From: Frigoribacterium sp. PhB160
Lineage (GTDB): Bacteria; Actinomycetota; Actinomycetes; Actinomycetales; Microbacteriaceae
Reading direction: 5' to 3'
Length of the DNA stretch: 64,000 nucleotides
NCBI RefSeq assembly: GCF_003751785.1
Contig: NZ_RKIE01000001.1
Location: 783,564 to 847,563, forward strand
Shown: positions 24,851 to 33,033 of the stretch, piece by piece
How the letters are laid out: the number at the start of each line of letters is the position of its first letter
How positions within the stretch are numbered: the first letter of the stretch is position 1
Translations under genes and position numbers: made by a program
Notes under the pieces: generated by a model
Databases searched by the model: none
What the model saw: only the letters and a program-made list of their open reading frames with translations
Told to the model about the DNA's origin: nothing

Positions 24851-25588
24851 GTGACATCACCGATCTCGGTCCAGCTCTACACGGTCAGGGAGGCCATCGC
24901 GGCCGACCTCCCCGGCACCCTCCAGCGCCTCGCCGACATCGGCTACACGCAGGTCGAGCCCTGGGGCTTCGTCGAGCGGGTCGAGGAGTACGCGACGGCC
25001 CTGCCGGCGGCCGGGCTCACCGCGCCGAGCGCCCACGCGAAGCTCGTCGGGCAGGACCTCGAGCCGATCTTCGCCGCCGCGACGCGGCTCGGCGTCGGCA
25101 CCGTGATCGACCCGCACGTCGACGAGACGCGCTGGGTCACGCGCGAGGACGTCGAGGAGATCGCGGCCGAGCTCGGCCGCATCTCGGACGCCGCCGCCGA
25201 GCACGGCCTCTCGGTGGGGTACCACAACCACGCGTTCGAGCTGGAGAACCTCATCGACGGCACCCCCGCGCTCGAGGTGTTCGCCGCCGCGCTGCCGAAG
25301 GGCGTCGTGCTCGAGGTCGACACCTACTGGGTCGAGGTCGGCGGCGTCGGCGCCGCCGAGCTGCTCGCCCGCCTCGGTGACCAGGTGCAGTTCCTGCACG
25401 TCAAGGACGGCCCCAAGACCATGGACGACACCGAGCAGGTGGCCGTGGGCAAGGGCACGATGCCCGTCCGTGACATCCTCCGCGCGGCTCCCCAGGCGCT
25501 CGCGGTCGTCGAGCTCGACGACCACGCGGGCGACGTCTTCACGGCGCTGCGCGACAGCTTCACGTACCTCGACGGCGTGCGGGCATGA
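24851..25588 (+). CDS. Sugar phosphate isomerase/epimerase (xylose isomerase-like TIM barrel)
   Basis: The 245-residue protein starts TSPISVQLYTVREAIAADLP and has the AP endonuclease 2/IolE-type TIM barrel with YHNHAFELE, VVLEVDTYW, LHVKDGP and the final VVELDDH, which supply the metal ligands. It probably isomerises a keto-sugar or inositol derivative made by the next gene's oxidoreductase. GTG 24851 is preceded by AAGGGAG at eight bases. Its stop overlaps the next ATG as ATGA. It is the first gene of an operon facing the ROK regulator. Confidence 0.87.
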   Translation: MTSPISVQLYTVREAIAADLPGTLQRLADIGYTQVEPWGFVERVEEYATALPAAGLTAPSAHAKLVGQDLEPIFAAATRLGVGTVIDPHVDETRWVTREDVEEIAAELGRISDAAAEHGLSVGYHNHAFELENLIDGTPALEVFAAALPKGVVLEVDTYWVEVGGVGAAELLARLGDQVQFLHVKDGPKTMDDTEQVAVGKGTMPVRDILRAAPQALAVVELDDHAGDVFTALRDSFTYLDGVRA

Positions 25589-26724
25589 CCGACACGGCCA
25601 CGAGCACGACGAGCGCCTCCCCGCGCACGGGGCGCGTCGGGGTCGGCCTGATCGGCGCCGGGGTCATCAGCGACCAGTACCTCGGCAACCTCACGACTTT
25701 CCCCGACCTCGAGGTGCTGTTCGTCGCCGACCTCGACCTCGAGCGCGCCGCGGCCCAGGCCGAGAAGTGGGGCGTGCCCGCCAGCGGCACCGTCGACGAG
25801 CTGCTCGCCCGCGACGACGTCGAGATCGTCGTCAACCTCACCATCCCGGCCGCCCACGTCGAGGTCGCCCTCGCCGCGGTCGCGGCGGGCAAGCACGTCT
25901 GGGGCGAGAAGCCCTACGCGCTCGACCGCGAGAGCGGCTCGCGCCTCGCCGAGGCCGCGCGGGCCGCGGGGGTCCGGGTGGCGGTCGCCCCCGACACCAT
26001 CCTGGGCTCCGGCATCCAGACCGGCCTCCGGGCCGTGCGTCGCGGTGACATCGGCACGCCCCTCACGGGCCTCGCGCTCTTCCAGGTGCCCGGCCCCGAG
26101 TCGTGGCACCCGAGCCCGGAGTTCCTCTTCGCCCACGGCGCGGGCCCGATGTTCGACGTCGGTCCGTATTACCTCACCACCCTCGTCCAGGTCTTCGGCC
26201 CGGTGGCCAAGGTGACGGCGACGTCCTCGAAGGCCCGCGAGACGCGGGTCATCGGCTCCGGCCCGAAGGCGGGCACCGAGTTCCCCGTCGAGGTGCCGAC
26301 GCACGTGAGCGCGCTCCTGCAGTTCGAGAGCGGGGCGAGCGCGCAGGCCGTCTTCAGCTTCGACTCGAAGCTCGCCCGAGCCGGCTTCGTCGAGATCGCG
26401 GGCACCGAGGGCACCGCCGTGTTCCCCGACCCCAACATGTTCGACGGCGACACGGTCCTGCACACCGGCGGCGAGGAGACGACGGTCGTGCCGGCCAGCG
26501 GGACGACGTCGACCCGCGGCACCGGCGTGGCCGAGCTGGCGCAGGCGATCCGCGAGGGACGTCGCGAGCGCGTGCCGGGCGAGCTCGCCTTCCACGTGCT
26601 CGACGTCATGGTCTCGCTCGCCGAGTCGGCCGAGCGCGACGAGAGCGTGCGCGTCGAGTCGAGCCTCGAGCCGACCGACGAGCTGCCCGAGGACTGGGAC
26701 CCGACGGTCGCCACCCTCACCTGA
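25585..26724 (+). CDS. Gfo/Idh/MocA-family oxidoreductase
   Basis: This 379-residue NAD(P)-dependent dehydrogenase has VGLIGAGVISDQYLGNL near residue 20, the conserved EKP motif in HVWGEKPYALD near 110 and GPMFDVGPYYLTTL in the C-terminal domain. Family members oxidise inositols, glucosides or amino sugars. ATG 25585 overlaps the preceding epimerase stop, so the two are probably made together and act on the same substrate. Exact substrate is unknown. Confidence 0.88.
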   Translation: MTDTATSTTSASPRTGRVGVGLIGAGVISDQYLGNLTTFPDLEVLFVADLDLERAAAQAEKWGVPASGTVDELLARDDVEIVVNLTIPAAHVEVALAAVAAGKHVWGEKPYALDRESGSRLAEAARAAGVRVAVAPDTILGSGIQTGLRAVRRGDIGTPLTGLALFQVPGPESWHPSPEFLFAHGAGPMFDVGPYYLTTLVQVFGPVAKVTATSSKARETRVIGSGPKAGTEFPVEVPTHVSALLQFESGASAQAVFSFDSKLARAGFVEIAGTEGTAVFPDPNMFDGDTVLHTGGEETTVVPASGTTSTRGTGVAELAQAIREGRRERVPGELAFHVLDVMVSLAESAERDESVRVESSLEPTDELPEDWDPTVATLT

Positions 26725-26871
26725 GTCGTCGTGGGCCGGCCCGACCGGCCGGCCCGCGCGGGGCACCGCCCCACCCCCACCCGTCCACCCCACCGAGAAG
26801 CACCACAGCAGCACAGCACCTCCACCCGCTCGAAGAAGAGTCATCTCGAAGATGAGACACCAGGAGAAGCC

Positions 26872-28197
26872 ATGAACACGAAGTTCCGTTGGGTCGCAGC
26901 CCTCGCCGTCGGCGTCGTCGCCGCCGGCTCCATGACCGCCTGCTCCGCCTCCGGCGGCAGCGGCGACAGCGACACCATCACCTACTGGGCCAGCAACCAG
27001 GCCCCCACGGTCGAGCGCGACGCCGAGATCCTGCAGGAGTCGATCGACCGCTACACGGAGGAGACCGGGGTGAAGGTCGACCTCGAGGTCATCCCGTGGT
27101 CCGACCTCTACAACCGCATCCTCACGGCCGTCTCGAGCGGCGAGGGCCCCGACGTCCTCAACATCGGCAACACGTGGGCCGTGTCGCTGCAGTCGAGCGG
27201 CGCCTTCGTGCCGTGGGAGGGCGAGGCCCTCGACGAGATCGGCGGCCAGGACCGCTTCGTGCAGTCGAGCTTCGCCACCGGCGGCGCCGAGGGCCAGGCC
27301 CCGACCTCCGTGCCGATCTACGGCCTGTCGTACTCGCTGTACTACAACACGAAGATGTTCGAGGAGGCCGGCATCACCGCGCCCCCCGCCACGTGGGAGG
27401 AGTTCGTCGACGACGCCAAGAAGCTGACGAAGGACACCGACGGAGACGGTCAGACCGACCAGTGGGGCGTCACGATGGCCGGCTCCAGCATCTCGAACAA
27501 CGCCCACCAGGCGTTCGTCCGCGGCCTGCAGAACGGCGGCTCGCTCTACGACGACGACGGCAACCCCGACTTCGGCAACGACGGCGTCGTGGCCGGAGTC
27601 AAGGAGTGGGTCGACCTGATGGCCGTCGACAAGGTGGTCTCGCCCTCCGACGCCGAGAGCGTCAACGGCTCCGACATGGCGGCGACCTTCGCCGAGGGCC
27701 AGGCCGCGATGTTCTTCGACCAGGCTCCCGGCGACAACCTGAAGCAGCGGGGCTTCACCGACTACGCGGCCGCGCCGGTGCCGATGGAGACCGCCGACGC
27801 GACGGGCCTCCTGGGCACCCAGAGCCACGTCGCCGGCATCAACGTCAGCGTGTTCGAGAACAGCGACAACAAGGACGCCGCGATCGACTTCGTCAAGCAC
27901 CTGACGAGCGACGACGAGCAGAAGTACCTCAACGAGTCGTTCGGCTCGCTGCCCGTCGTGACCGGCGCCTACGACGACCCGGCCTTCCAGACCGACGTCA
28001 TCAAGCTGAAGCAGACGATCCTCGAGGACCACGCCCAGCCCATGCCCCTCTACCCCTCCGAGGGACAGATGGAGACCCTGGTCGGCACCGCGATCAAGGA
28101 CCTCCTCGCCACCGCAGCCCAGGGCGGCTCCGTCAGCGAGGCCGACGTCAAGTCGGCCCTCGAGGACGCGAACAGCCAGATGAGCACGGGTCAGTAA
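26872..28197 (+). CDS. Extracellular sugar-binding lipoprotein of an ABC importer (family 1)
   Basis: The 441-residue protein has a lipoprotein signal with lipobox MTAC near residue 24, then the family 1 binding fold with YWASNQAP, TGVKVDLEVIPWSDLYNRI, GPDVLNIGNTW and YGLSYSLYYNTKMFEEAG. It captures a sugar or polyol outside the membrane for the permeases downstream. ATG 26872 follows AGGAGAAG. A hairpin lies between it and the first permease gene, which would favour a higher yield of the binding protein. Confidence 0.93.
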   Translation: MNTKFRWVAALAVGVVAAGSMTACSASGGSGDSDTITYWASNQAPTVERDAEILQESIDRYTEETGVKVDLEVIPWSDLYNRILTAVSSGEGPDVLNIGNTWAVSLQSSGAFVPWEGEALDEIGGQDRFVQSSFATGGAEGQAPTSVPIYGLSYSLYYNTKMFEEAGITAPPATWEEFVDDAKKLTKDTDGDGQTDQWGVTMAGSSISNNAHQAFVRGLQNGGSLYDDDGNPDFGNDGVVAGVKEWVDLMAVDKVVSPSDAESVNGSDMAATFAEGQAAMFFDQAPGDNLKQRGFTDYAAAPVPMETADATGLLGTQSHVAGINVSVFENSDNKDAAIDFVKHLTSDDEQKYLNESFGSLPVVTGAYDDPAFQTDVIKLKQTILEDHAQPMPLYPSEGQMETLVGTAIKDLLATAAQGGSVSEADVKSALEDANSQMSTGQ

Positions 28198-28212
28198 CCC
28201 GTCCCACCGCGC

Positions 28213-28262
28213 GGGGACCCGCCCGGACGTCGGCGCCAGACGCCGTCGGCCGGGCGGGCCCC
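28213..28262 (+). other. Imperfect long hairpin between binding-protein and permease genes
   Basis: GGGGACCCGCCCGG and downstream bases pair with CCGGGCGGGCCCC over about 23 positions with three mismatches. It probably protects the upstream mRNA from 3' decay or partly stops transcription. Confidence 0.5.
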
Positions 28263-28287
28263 CTCACCCCGCTCGAGAGGACCCCTC

Positions 28288-29286
28288 ATGACCGTCAACG
28301 TCCTGCCCCCCGCCTCCGCCGAGAAGCAGTCGGCACCCGACCCCCACCAGCTCGCCCCGGTCGAGCCCGCGAAGCGGAAGAAGCACCGCTCGCCGCTCGC
28401 CTACTTCCTCGTCGCCCCGGCCGCGCTCGCCGAGCTGCTCGTGCACATCATCCCGATGGTGCTCGGCGTCTGGATCGCGTTCATCACGCTCAACCAGCTC
28501 AGCATCGCGAACTGGGTGAACGCGCCGTTCGTCGGCCTCCAGAACTTCGTCACCGCGCTCGACCCCAGCTCGCCGATCGCCGGCCAGCTCTACGGCGCGC
28601 TCGGCCGCACCCTGCTGTTCACCGTCATCGTGGTGGCCATCGCGTGGAGCATGGGCATGCTCGGCGCCGTGCTGCTGACGAGCTCGTTCAAGGGCCGCGG
28701 CATCCTCCGCACGCTCTTCCTCGTGCCCTACGCGCTGCCGTCCTACGTCGGCACCATCGCCTGGGCCTTCATGTTCAACCAGCGCGACGGGGCGATCAAC
28801 CGCTTCCTCGTGGACGACCTGGGCATCCTCCAGGACCGCCCCTTCTGGCTGCTCGGCGGCAACTCCTTCTGGGCGATCGTCATCGTGACGGCGTGGCAGT
28901 TCTGGCCGTTCGCCTTCCTCATGCTCCTCGCGGCGCTGCAGAACATCCCCGGCGACGTCTACGAGGCCGCCAGCCTCGACGGCGCCAGCCTCTGGAAGCA
29001 GTTCACGCAGATCACGCTGCCCATGGTGAAGCCGGCGAACGCCGTGCTGCTGCTCATCATGAGCCTCTGGATCTTCAACCAGTTCAACGTGCCCTACGTG
29101 CTCTTCGGGCCGGCCTCGCCCGAACAGGCGACCCTCATCTCGCCGCTCATCTACCAGCAGTCGTTCAACAACTGGAACTTCGGCCTGGGCGGAGCGATGA
29201 GCGTCATGCTCCTCGTCGTCCTGCTGATCGCCTCGGCGTTCTACATCCGCATGGTTCTCCCGAAGGGACAGCACGACAATGATTGA
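28288..29286 (+). CDS. Carbohydrate ABC transporter permease (MalF-like)
   Basis: The 332-residue protein has a cytoplasmic Pro/Lys-rich start and about six membrane helices. The ATPase-contact EAA loop reads EAASLDGASLWKQFTQITLP in the C-terminal half. It forms the import channel with the next gene, whose ATG overlaps its stop by eight bases. No ATPase gene lies in the operon, so a shared MsiK-type ATPase elsewhere is expected. Confidence 0.93.
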   Translation: MTVNVLPPASAEKQSAPDPHQLAPVEPAKRKKHRSPLAYFLVAPAALAELLVHIIPMVLGVWIAFITLNQLSIANWVNAPFVGLQNFVTALDPSSPIAGQLYGALGRTLLFTVIVVAIAWSMGMLGAVLLTSSFKGRGILRTLFLVPYALPSYVGTIAWAFMFNQRDGAINRFLVDDLGILQDRPFWLLGGNSFWAIVIVTAWQFWPFAFLMLLAALQNIPGDVYEAASLDGASLWKQFTQITLPMVKPANAVLLLIMSLWIFNQFNVPYVLFGPASPEQATLISPLIYQQSFNNWNFGLGGAMSVMLLVVLLIASAFYIRMVLPKGQHDND

Positions 29287-30118
29287 GACCCGCGGCTTCA
29301 AGATCTTCCGGTTCTTCGGGCTGGCCTTCCTGTCGATCGTCGTCATCATCCCGCTGTACGTGGTGCTGACGACCTCGATCAAGCCGCTCGCGGACGTCCA
29401 GGGGCTCTTCACCTGGATCCCGACGCGCGTCACCCTCGAGCCCTACGTCCAGATCTGGCAGACGGTGCCCCTGGCGTCGTACTTCAAGAACAGCCTCATC
29501 GTGACGGTGTCGGCGACGATCCTCTCGGTGGCCATGGCCGTCCTGGCGGCGTACTCGCTGGCGCGCATGCGGTTCCGCGGCCAGCGGAGCTTCAGCCTGG
29601 TCGTGCTGTCGACGCAGATGTTCCCCGGCATCCTGTTCCTGCTGCCGCTGTTCCTCATCTTCGTGCAGATCCAGCGCACGGTCGGCGTGCAGCTCACCGG
29701 CAGCTACCTCGGCCTGATCATCACCTACATGACGTTCTCGCTGCCGTTCTCCATCTGGATGCTCACGGGGTACTTCGCCTCGATCCCGAAGGAGCTGGAG
29801 GAGGCGTCGATGATCGACGGCACCGGTCGCCTCGGCGCCCTGTTCCGCGTCATCATCCCCGTCGCGAAGCCCGGCATCATCGCCGTCGCGGTCTACGCCT
29901 TCATCACGGCGTGGGGCGAGGTGCTGTTCGCCTCGGTGCTGACCAGCAAGGACACCCGCACGCTCTCGATCGGCCTGCGCGCGTACGCGTCGCAGCAGGA
30001 CGTGTACTGGAACCAGCTGATGGCCGCCTCGGTGGTCGTGTCGCTGCCGGTGCTGATCGGGTTCATGCTCGTGCAGAAGCACCTCATCACCGGCCTCTCG
30101 TCGGGCGCGGTGAAGTAG
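29279..30118 (+). CDS. Carbohydrate ABC transporter permease (MalG-like)
   Basis: The 279-residue membrane protein has six hydrophobic segments and the EAA loop EEASMIDGTGRLGALFRVII. The start MIETRGFKIFRFFGLAFLS is usual for MalG-type partners. ATG 29279 overlaps the preceding gene. A strong 20-bp hairpin follows the stop. Confidence 0.93.
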   Translation: MIETRGFKIFRFFGLAFLSIVVIIPLYVVLTTSIKPLADVQGLFTWIPTRVTLEPYVQIWQTVPLASYFKNSLIVTVSATILSVAMAVLAAYSLARMRFRGQRSFSLVVLSTQMFPGILFLLPLFLIFVQIQRTVGVQLTGSYLGLIITYMTFSLPFSIWMLTGYFASIPKELEEASMIDGTGRLGALFRVIIPVAKPGIIAVAVYAFITAWGEVLFASVLTSKDTRTLSIGLRAYASQQDVYWNQLMAASVVVSLPVLIGFMLVQKHLITGLSSGAVK

Positions 30119-30140
30119 CCCCGGCACCACACCCCGGCAC

Positions 30141-30182
30141 CGCGGACGGCGGCGGCGACCTCGGTCGTCGTCGCCGTCCGCG
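30141..30182 (+). terminator. Hairpin after the permease genes
   Basis: CGCGGACGGCGGCGGCGACC pairs with GGTCGTCGTCGCCGTCCGCG over 20 bp with two G-T pairs. It may end most of the transporter transcript before the second epimerase gene. Confidence 0.7.
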
Positions 30183-30219
30183 TGGGCGAGGATGACGTGA
30201 TCCCACGCGAGAGGACCCC

Positions 30220-31245
30220 ATGAGCGCCAGCACCCGGCCCGTCACCCTGTTCACCGGCCAGTGGGCCGACCTGCCCCTGGAGGAGGTCGCCCGCCTCGCG
30301 GCCGGCTGGGGCTACGACGGCCTCGAGATCGCGGCGTCGGGCGACCACCTCGACCTCGAGCGGGCCGACGCCGACCCGGCCTACCTGCGCGGCCGGCTCG
30401 AGATCCTCGACCGTCACGGGCTCGGCGTCTGGGCGATCTCGAACCACCTCACCGGGCAGGCGGTCTGCGACGACCCGATCGACTTCCGCCACCAGGCCAT
30501 CCTCCGGCCGTCGACGTGGGGGGACGGCGAGCCCGAGGGCGTCCGGAGGCGCGCGGCGGCCGACATGCAGCGCGCGGCCCGCGTGGCCCGCCGCATGGGC
30601 GTCGACACCGTCGTCGGCTTCACGGGCTCGTCGATCTGGCCGTACGTGGCGATGTTCCCGCCCGTGCCGGAGAGCGTCGTCGACGCCGGGTACGACGACT
30701 TCGCCGACCGTTGGAACCCGATCCTCGACGTCTTCGACGACGAAGGGGTCCGGTTCGCGCTCGAGGTGCACCCGAGCGAGATCGCCTACGACCACTGGAC
30801 GAGCGTCCGGGCCCTCGAGGCGATCGGCCACCGACCGGCGTTCGGCTTCAACTGGGACCCGTCCCACCTGCTCTGGCAGGGCGTCGACACCGTCGGCTTC
30901 ATCGTCGACTTCGCCGACCGCATCCACCACGTCGACTGCAAGGACACCCGCGTGCGGCCCGCCAACGGCCGCTCGGGCCTGCTCGGCTCGCACCTGCCGT
31001 GGGGCGACCCGCGTCGCCGGTGGGACTTCGTCTCCACGGGACACGGCGACGTCGACTGGGAGAGCGCCTTCCGAGCCCTCGACTCGATCGGCTACGACGG
31101 ACCGATCTCGGTCGAGTGGGAGGACGCCGGCATGGACCGCCTCCACGGGGCGCCCGAGGCGCTGGCCCACGTGCGCTCGCTGCTCTGGGACCGGCCGCGC
31201 GCCTCCTTCGACGCGGCCTTCCGGCAGCAGCAGACCGACCGGTGA
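30220..31245 (+). CDS. Second sugar phosphate isomerase/epimerase
   Basis: This 341-residue TIM-barrel protein is longer than the first epimerase and clearly different from it. It starts VTLFTGQWADLPLEEVARLA and contains WGYDGLEIAASGDHLDLE, FALEVHPSEIAYD, FGFNWDPSHLLWQGVD, HVDCKDTRVR and ISVEWEDAGMDR, which give the Glu/Asp/His/Glu metal site. It is likely to act on the same imported compound or on the dehydrogenase product. ATG 30220 follows GAGAGGA. It lies after a terminator, so it may be expressed at a lower level. Confidence 0.87.
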   Translation: MSASTRPVTLFTGQWADLPLEEVARLAAGWGYDGLEIAASGDHLDLERADADPAYLRGRLEILDRHGLGVWAISNHLTGQAVCDDPIDFRHQAILRPSTWGDGEPEGVRRRAAADMQRAARVARRMGVDTVVGFTGSSIWPYVAMFPPVPESVVDAGYDDFADRWNPILDVFDDEGVRFALEVHPSEIAYDHWTSVRALEAIGHRPAFGFNWDPSHLLWQGVDTVGFIVDFADRIHHVDCKDTRVRPANGRSGLLGSHLPWGDPRRRWDFVSTGHGDVDWESAFRALDSIGYDGPISVEWEDAGMDRLHGAPEALAHVRSLLWDRPRASFDAAFRQQQTDR

Positions 31246-31271
31246 CGGGCGCGTCGCCCGCGTCGGCGGGC

Positions 31272-31277
31272 CAGACT
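31272..31277 (+). promoter_or_regulatory. Possible leaderless-type -10 box (CAGACT)
   Basis: CAGACT is followed by six bases and then the ATG at 31284, but the first base departs from the TANNNT form. Confidence 0.33.
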
Positions 31278-31283
31278 GGCGGC

Positions 31284-32249
31284 ATGCCCCGCACGCTCCT
31301 GCCCGGCCGGTCCAGCCGCCTGCTCGTCGTCGACCCCGCGACCGGCCACGCCGAGGTCGTGCTCGAGAGCCGTCGGCTGCTCGTCGAGGCCCCGAACTGG
31401 AGCCCCGACGGCCGCTGGCTCGTCGTCAACGGCGACGGGCTGCTCTGGCGGGTGCCGGCCGACGCCCGGGGCGTCGACGAGTCGGCGCTCGAGCCCGTCG
31501 CGATGGGCGACGTGCCCGAGATCAACAACGACCACGTCGTCGTCCCCGACCAGTCCGCGATCGTCGTGAGCGCCCGCGACGGCCACCTGTACGAGGTGCC
31601 CTGGGCCGGGGTCGCGCCGGGCGGGGCCGCACGGCGCGTGACCCGCGAGCACCCCGCGGGGCGCTCGTACAAGAACTACCTGCACGGGGTGTCGCCCGAC
31701 GGCCGCACCCTCAGCGTCGTCGTCGGCGCCCTGCCGACCGCCGTCGCCGACCCCCGGGACGAGGAGGCGCGGGCCGCCTGGCGGACGGACGTCGCGCTGG
31801 TCTCGCGGTCCGACGGCACCACCACCCCCGTCACCGCCGACGACCACCCCGACGACGGGCCGGAGTTCTCGCCCGACGGGCGCTGGCTCTGGTGGAACTC
31901 GGAGCGGGCCTCGGTCGCGCCGGGCCACGCGCAGCTCTTCCGCGCGCCGGCCGACGGCAGCGGGCAGCCCGTGCAGGTGACGAGCGGGCCGCGGGTCGAC
32001 TGGTTCCCGCACGTGTCGCCCGACGGCCGCGCCCTGCTCTGGATCAGCTACGACCCCGGCACCACCGGCCACCCGGAGGACCGCGACGTCGTGCTGCACG
32101 TGCTGCCGCTCGGCGACGACGGCCTGCCGGCCGAGGGCGCCGTGCCGCGCGACGTGCTGCGGACGGTCGGGGGCCAGGGCACGATCAACGTGCCGTGCTG
32201 GGCCCCCGACTCGGCGCGCTTCGCCTGCGCCGACTACCCGCGGGGCTGA
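31284..32249 (+). CDS. TolB-like beta-propeller (WD40-like PD40 repeat) protein
   Basis: The 321-residue protein has repeated blades of the form SPDGRWL or SPDGRAL (LVVEAPNWSPDGRWLVVNG, HGVSPDGRTLS, PEFSPDGRWLWWNSE, PHVSPDGRALLWISY), a TolB-type propeller. It has no signal peptide, so it should be cytoplasmic and may be an oligogalacturonate-lyase-like or sensor protein. It follows the second epimerase by 38 bp. An in-frame GTG at 31242 overlapping the epimerase stop is an alternative start. A full-length copy of the dispersed word at 31760-31773 encodes DEEAR in a loop. Confidence 0.75.
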   Translation: MPRTLLPGRSSRLLVVDPATGHAEVVLESRRLLVEAPNWSPDGRWLVVNGDGLLWRVPADARGVDESALEPVAMGDVPEINNDHVVVPDQSAIVVSARDGHLYEVPWAGVAPGGAARRVTREHPAGRSYKNYLHGVSPDGRTLSVVVGALPTAVADPRDEEARAAWRTDVALVSRSDGTTTPVTADDHPDDGPEFSPDGRWLWWNSERASVAPGHAQLFRAPADGSGQPVQVTSGPRVDWFPHVSPDGRALLWISYDPGTTGHPEDRDVVLHVLPLGDDGLPAEGAVPRDVLRTVGGQGTINVPCWAPDSARFACADYPRG

Positions 32250-32926
32250 CCGGCGGCCTCGACCTCGCGCACCTGGCCGTCCTCCAGGTGCAGGCGGCGC
32301 TCGGCGCGCCGGGCGACCGACGAGTCGTGCGTCACGATCACGAGGGTCAGCCCCCGCTCGCGCCAGGCGGCCTCGAGCAGGTCCATGATCTCGTCCCGGG
32401 TCGCCTCGTCGAGCGCCCCCGTCGGCTCGTCGGCGAGCAGCACCGCGGGCTCGGTGACGAGGGCGCGGGCGACGGCGACGCGCTGCTGCTGGCCGCCCGA
32501 CAGCTCGGCGGGCCGGTGGTCGGCCCGGTCGCCGAGCCCGACGGACGCGAGGGCCTCCGCCGACCGGCGTCGCCTCTCGTCCCTCGGCACCGAGCCGTCG
32601 GCGAACGCCGTCTCGACGTTCTCGGCGGCCGTCAGCGTCGGGATGAGGTTGAACCCCTGGAAGACGAACCCGATGCGCCGGGCCCGCGCCGCCGTCAGCG
32701 CTCGGTCGCCCGCGGCCGACAGGTCGTCGTCGCCGAGGCGCACCGTGCCGGAGGTGGGCCGGTCGAGCGCCCCGAGCATCTGCAGCAGGGTCGACTTGCC
32801 GCCGCCCGTGGGGCCCTGGATCGCGACCATCTGACCGGCCGGGATCTCGAGGTCGACGCCCGACAGGGCCGTCACCGTGCGCGTGCCCTGCCGGTAGGTC
32901 TTCGTGACGTCGGTGAGCGTGTACAT
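32234..32926 (-). CDS. ABC transporter ATPase (MacB/LolD type)
   Basis: This ATPase of about 230 residues has Walker A GPTGGGKST, the Q-loop FVFQGFNLIP, signature LSGGQQQRVAVARAL, Walker B VLLADEPTGALD and the switch VTHDSSVARRA. The fold is that of MacB/LolD exporters that pair with FtsX-type permeases, encoded just upstream. I chose ATG 32926 because GGAGG lies eight bases before it. A GTG at 33037 overlapping the permease stop as GTGA would add 37 disordered residues that include a copy of the dispersed word, and cannot be excluded. The end overlaps the convergent propeller gene by 16 bases. Confidence 0.88.
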   Translation of the reverse strand: MYTLTDVTKTYRQGTRTVTALSGVDLEIPAGQMVAIQGPTGGGKSTLLQMLGALDRPTSGTVRLGDDDLSAAGDRALTAARARRIGFVFQGFNLIPTLTAAENVETAFADGSVPRDERRRRSAEALASVGLGDRADHRPAELSGGQQQRVAVARALVTEPAVLLADEPTGALDEATRDEIMDLLEAAWRERGLTLVIVTHDSSVARRAERRLHLEDGQVREVEAAGQPRG

Positions 32927-32980
32927 GGGCGTGCCTCCGGGGGCGGTGGTGGGGTCGGTCGTGGGGGAGGGGAAGGGCGA

Positions 32981-32994
32981 CGAGGAGGCGCGGG
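32981..32994 (+). repeat. Full-length copy of the dispersed word
   Basis: Exact CGAGGAGGCGCGGG, between the permease gene and the preferred start of the ATPase gene. Confidence 0.7.
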
Positions 32995-33033
32995 AACGGT
33001 CGTCGAGACCGGTCGCCCCGCCCGGCACCGCGG

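Noticed and set aside
26841-26855. TCATC-TCGAA-GATGA hairpin before the binding-protein gene
   Set aside because: A five-base stem is too short to claim as an operator or terminator without conservation.
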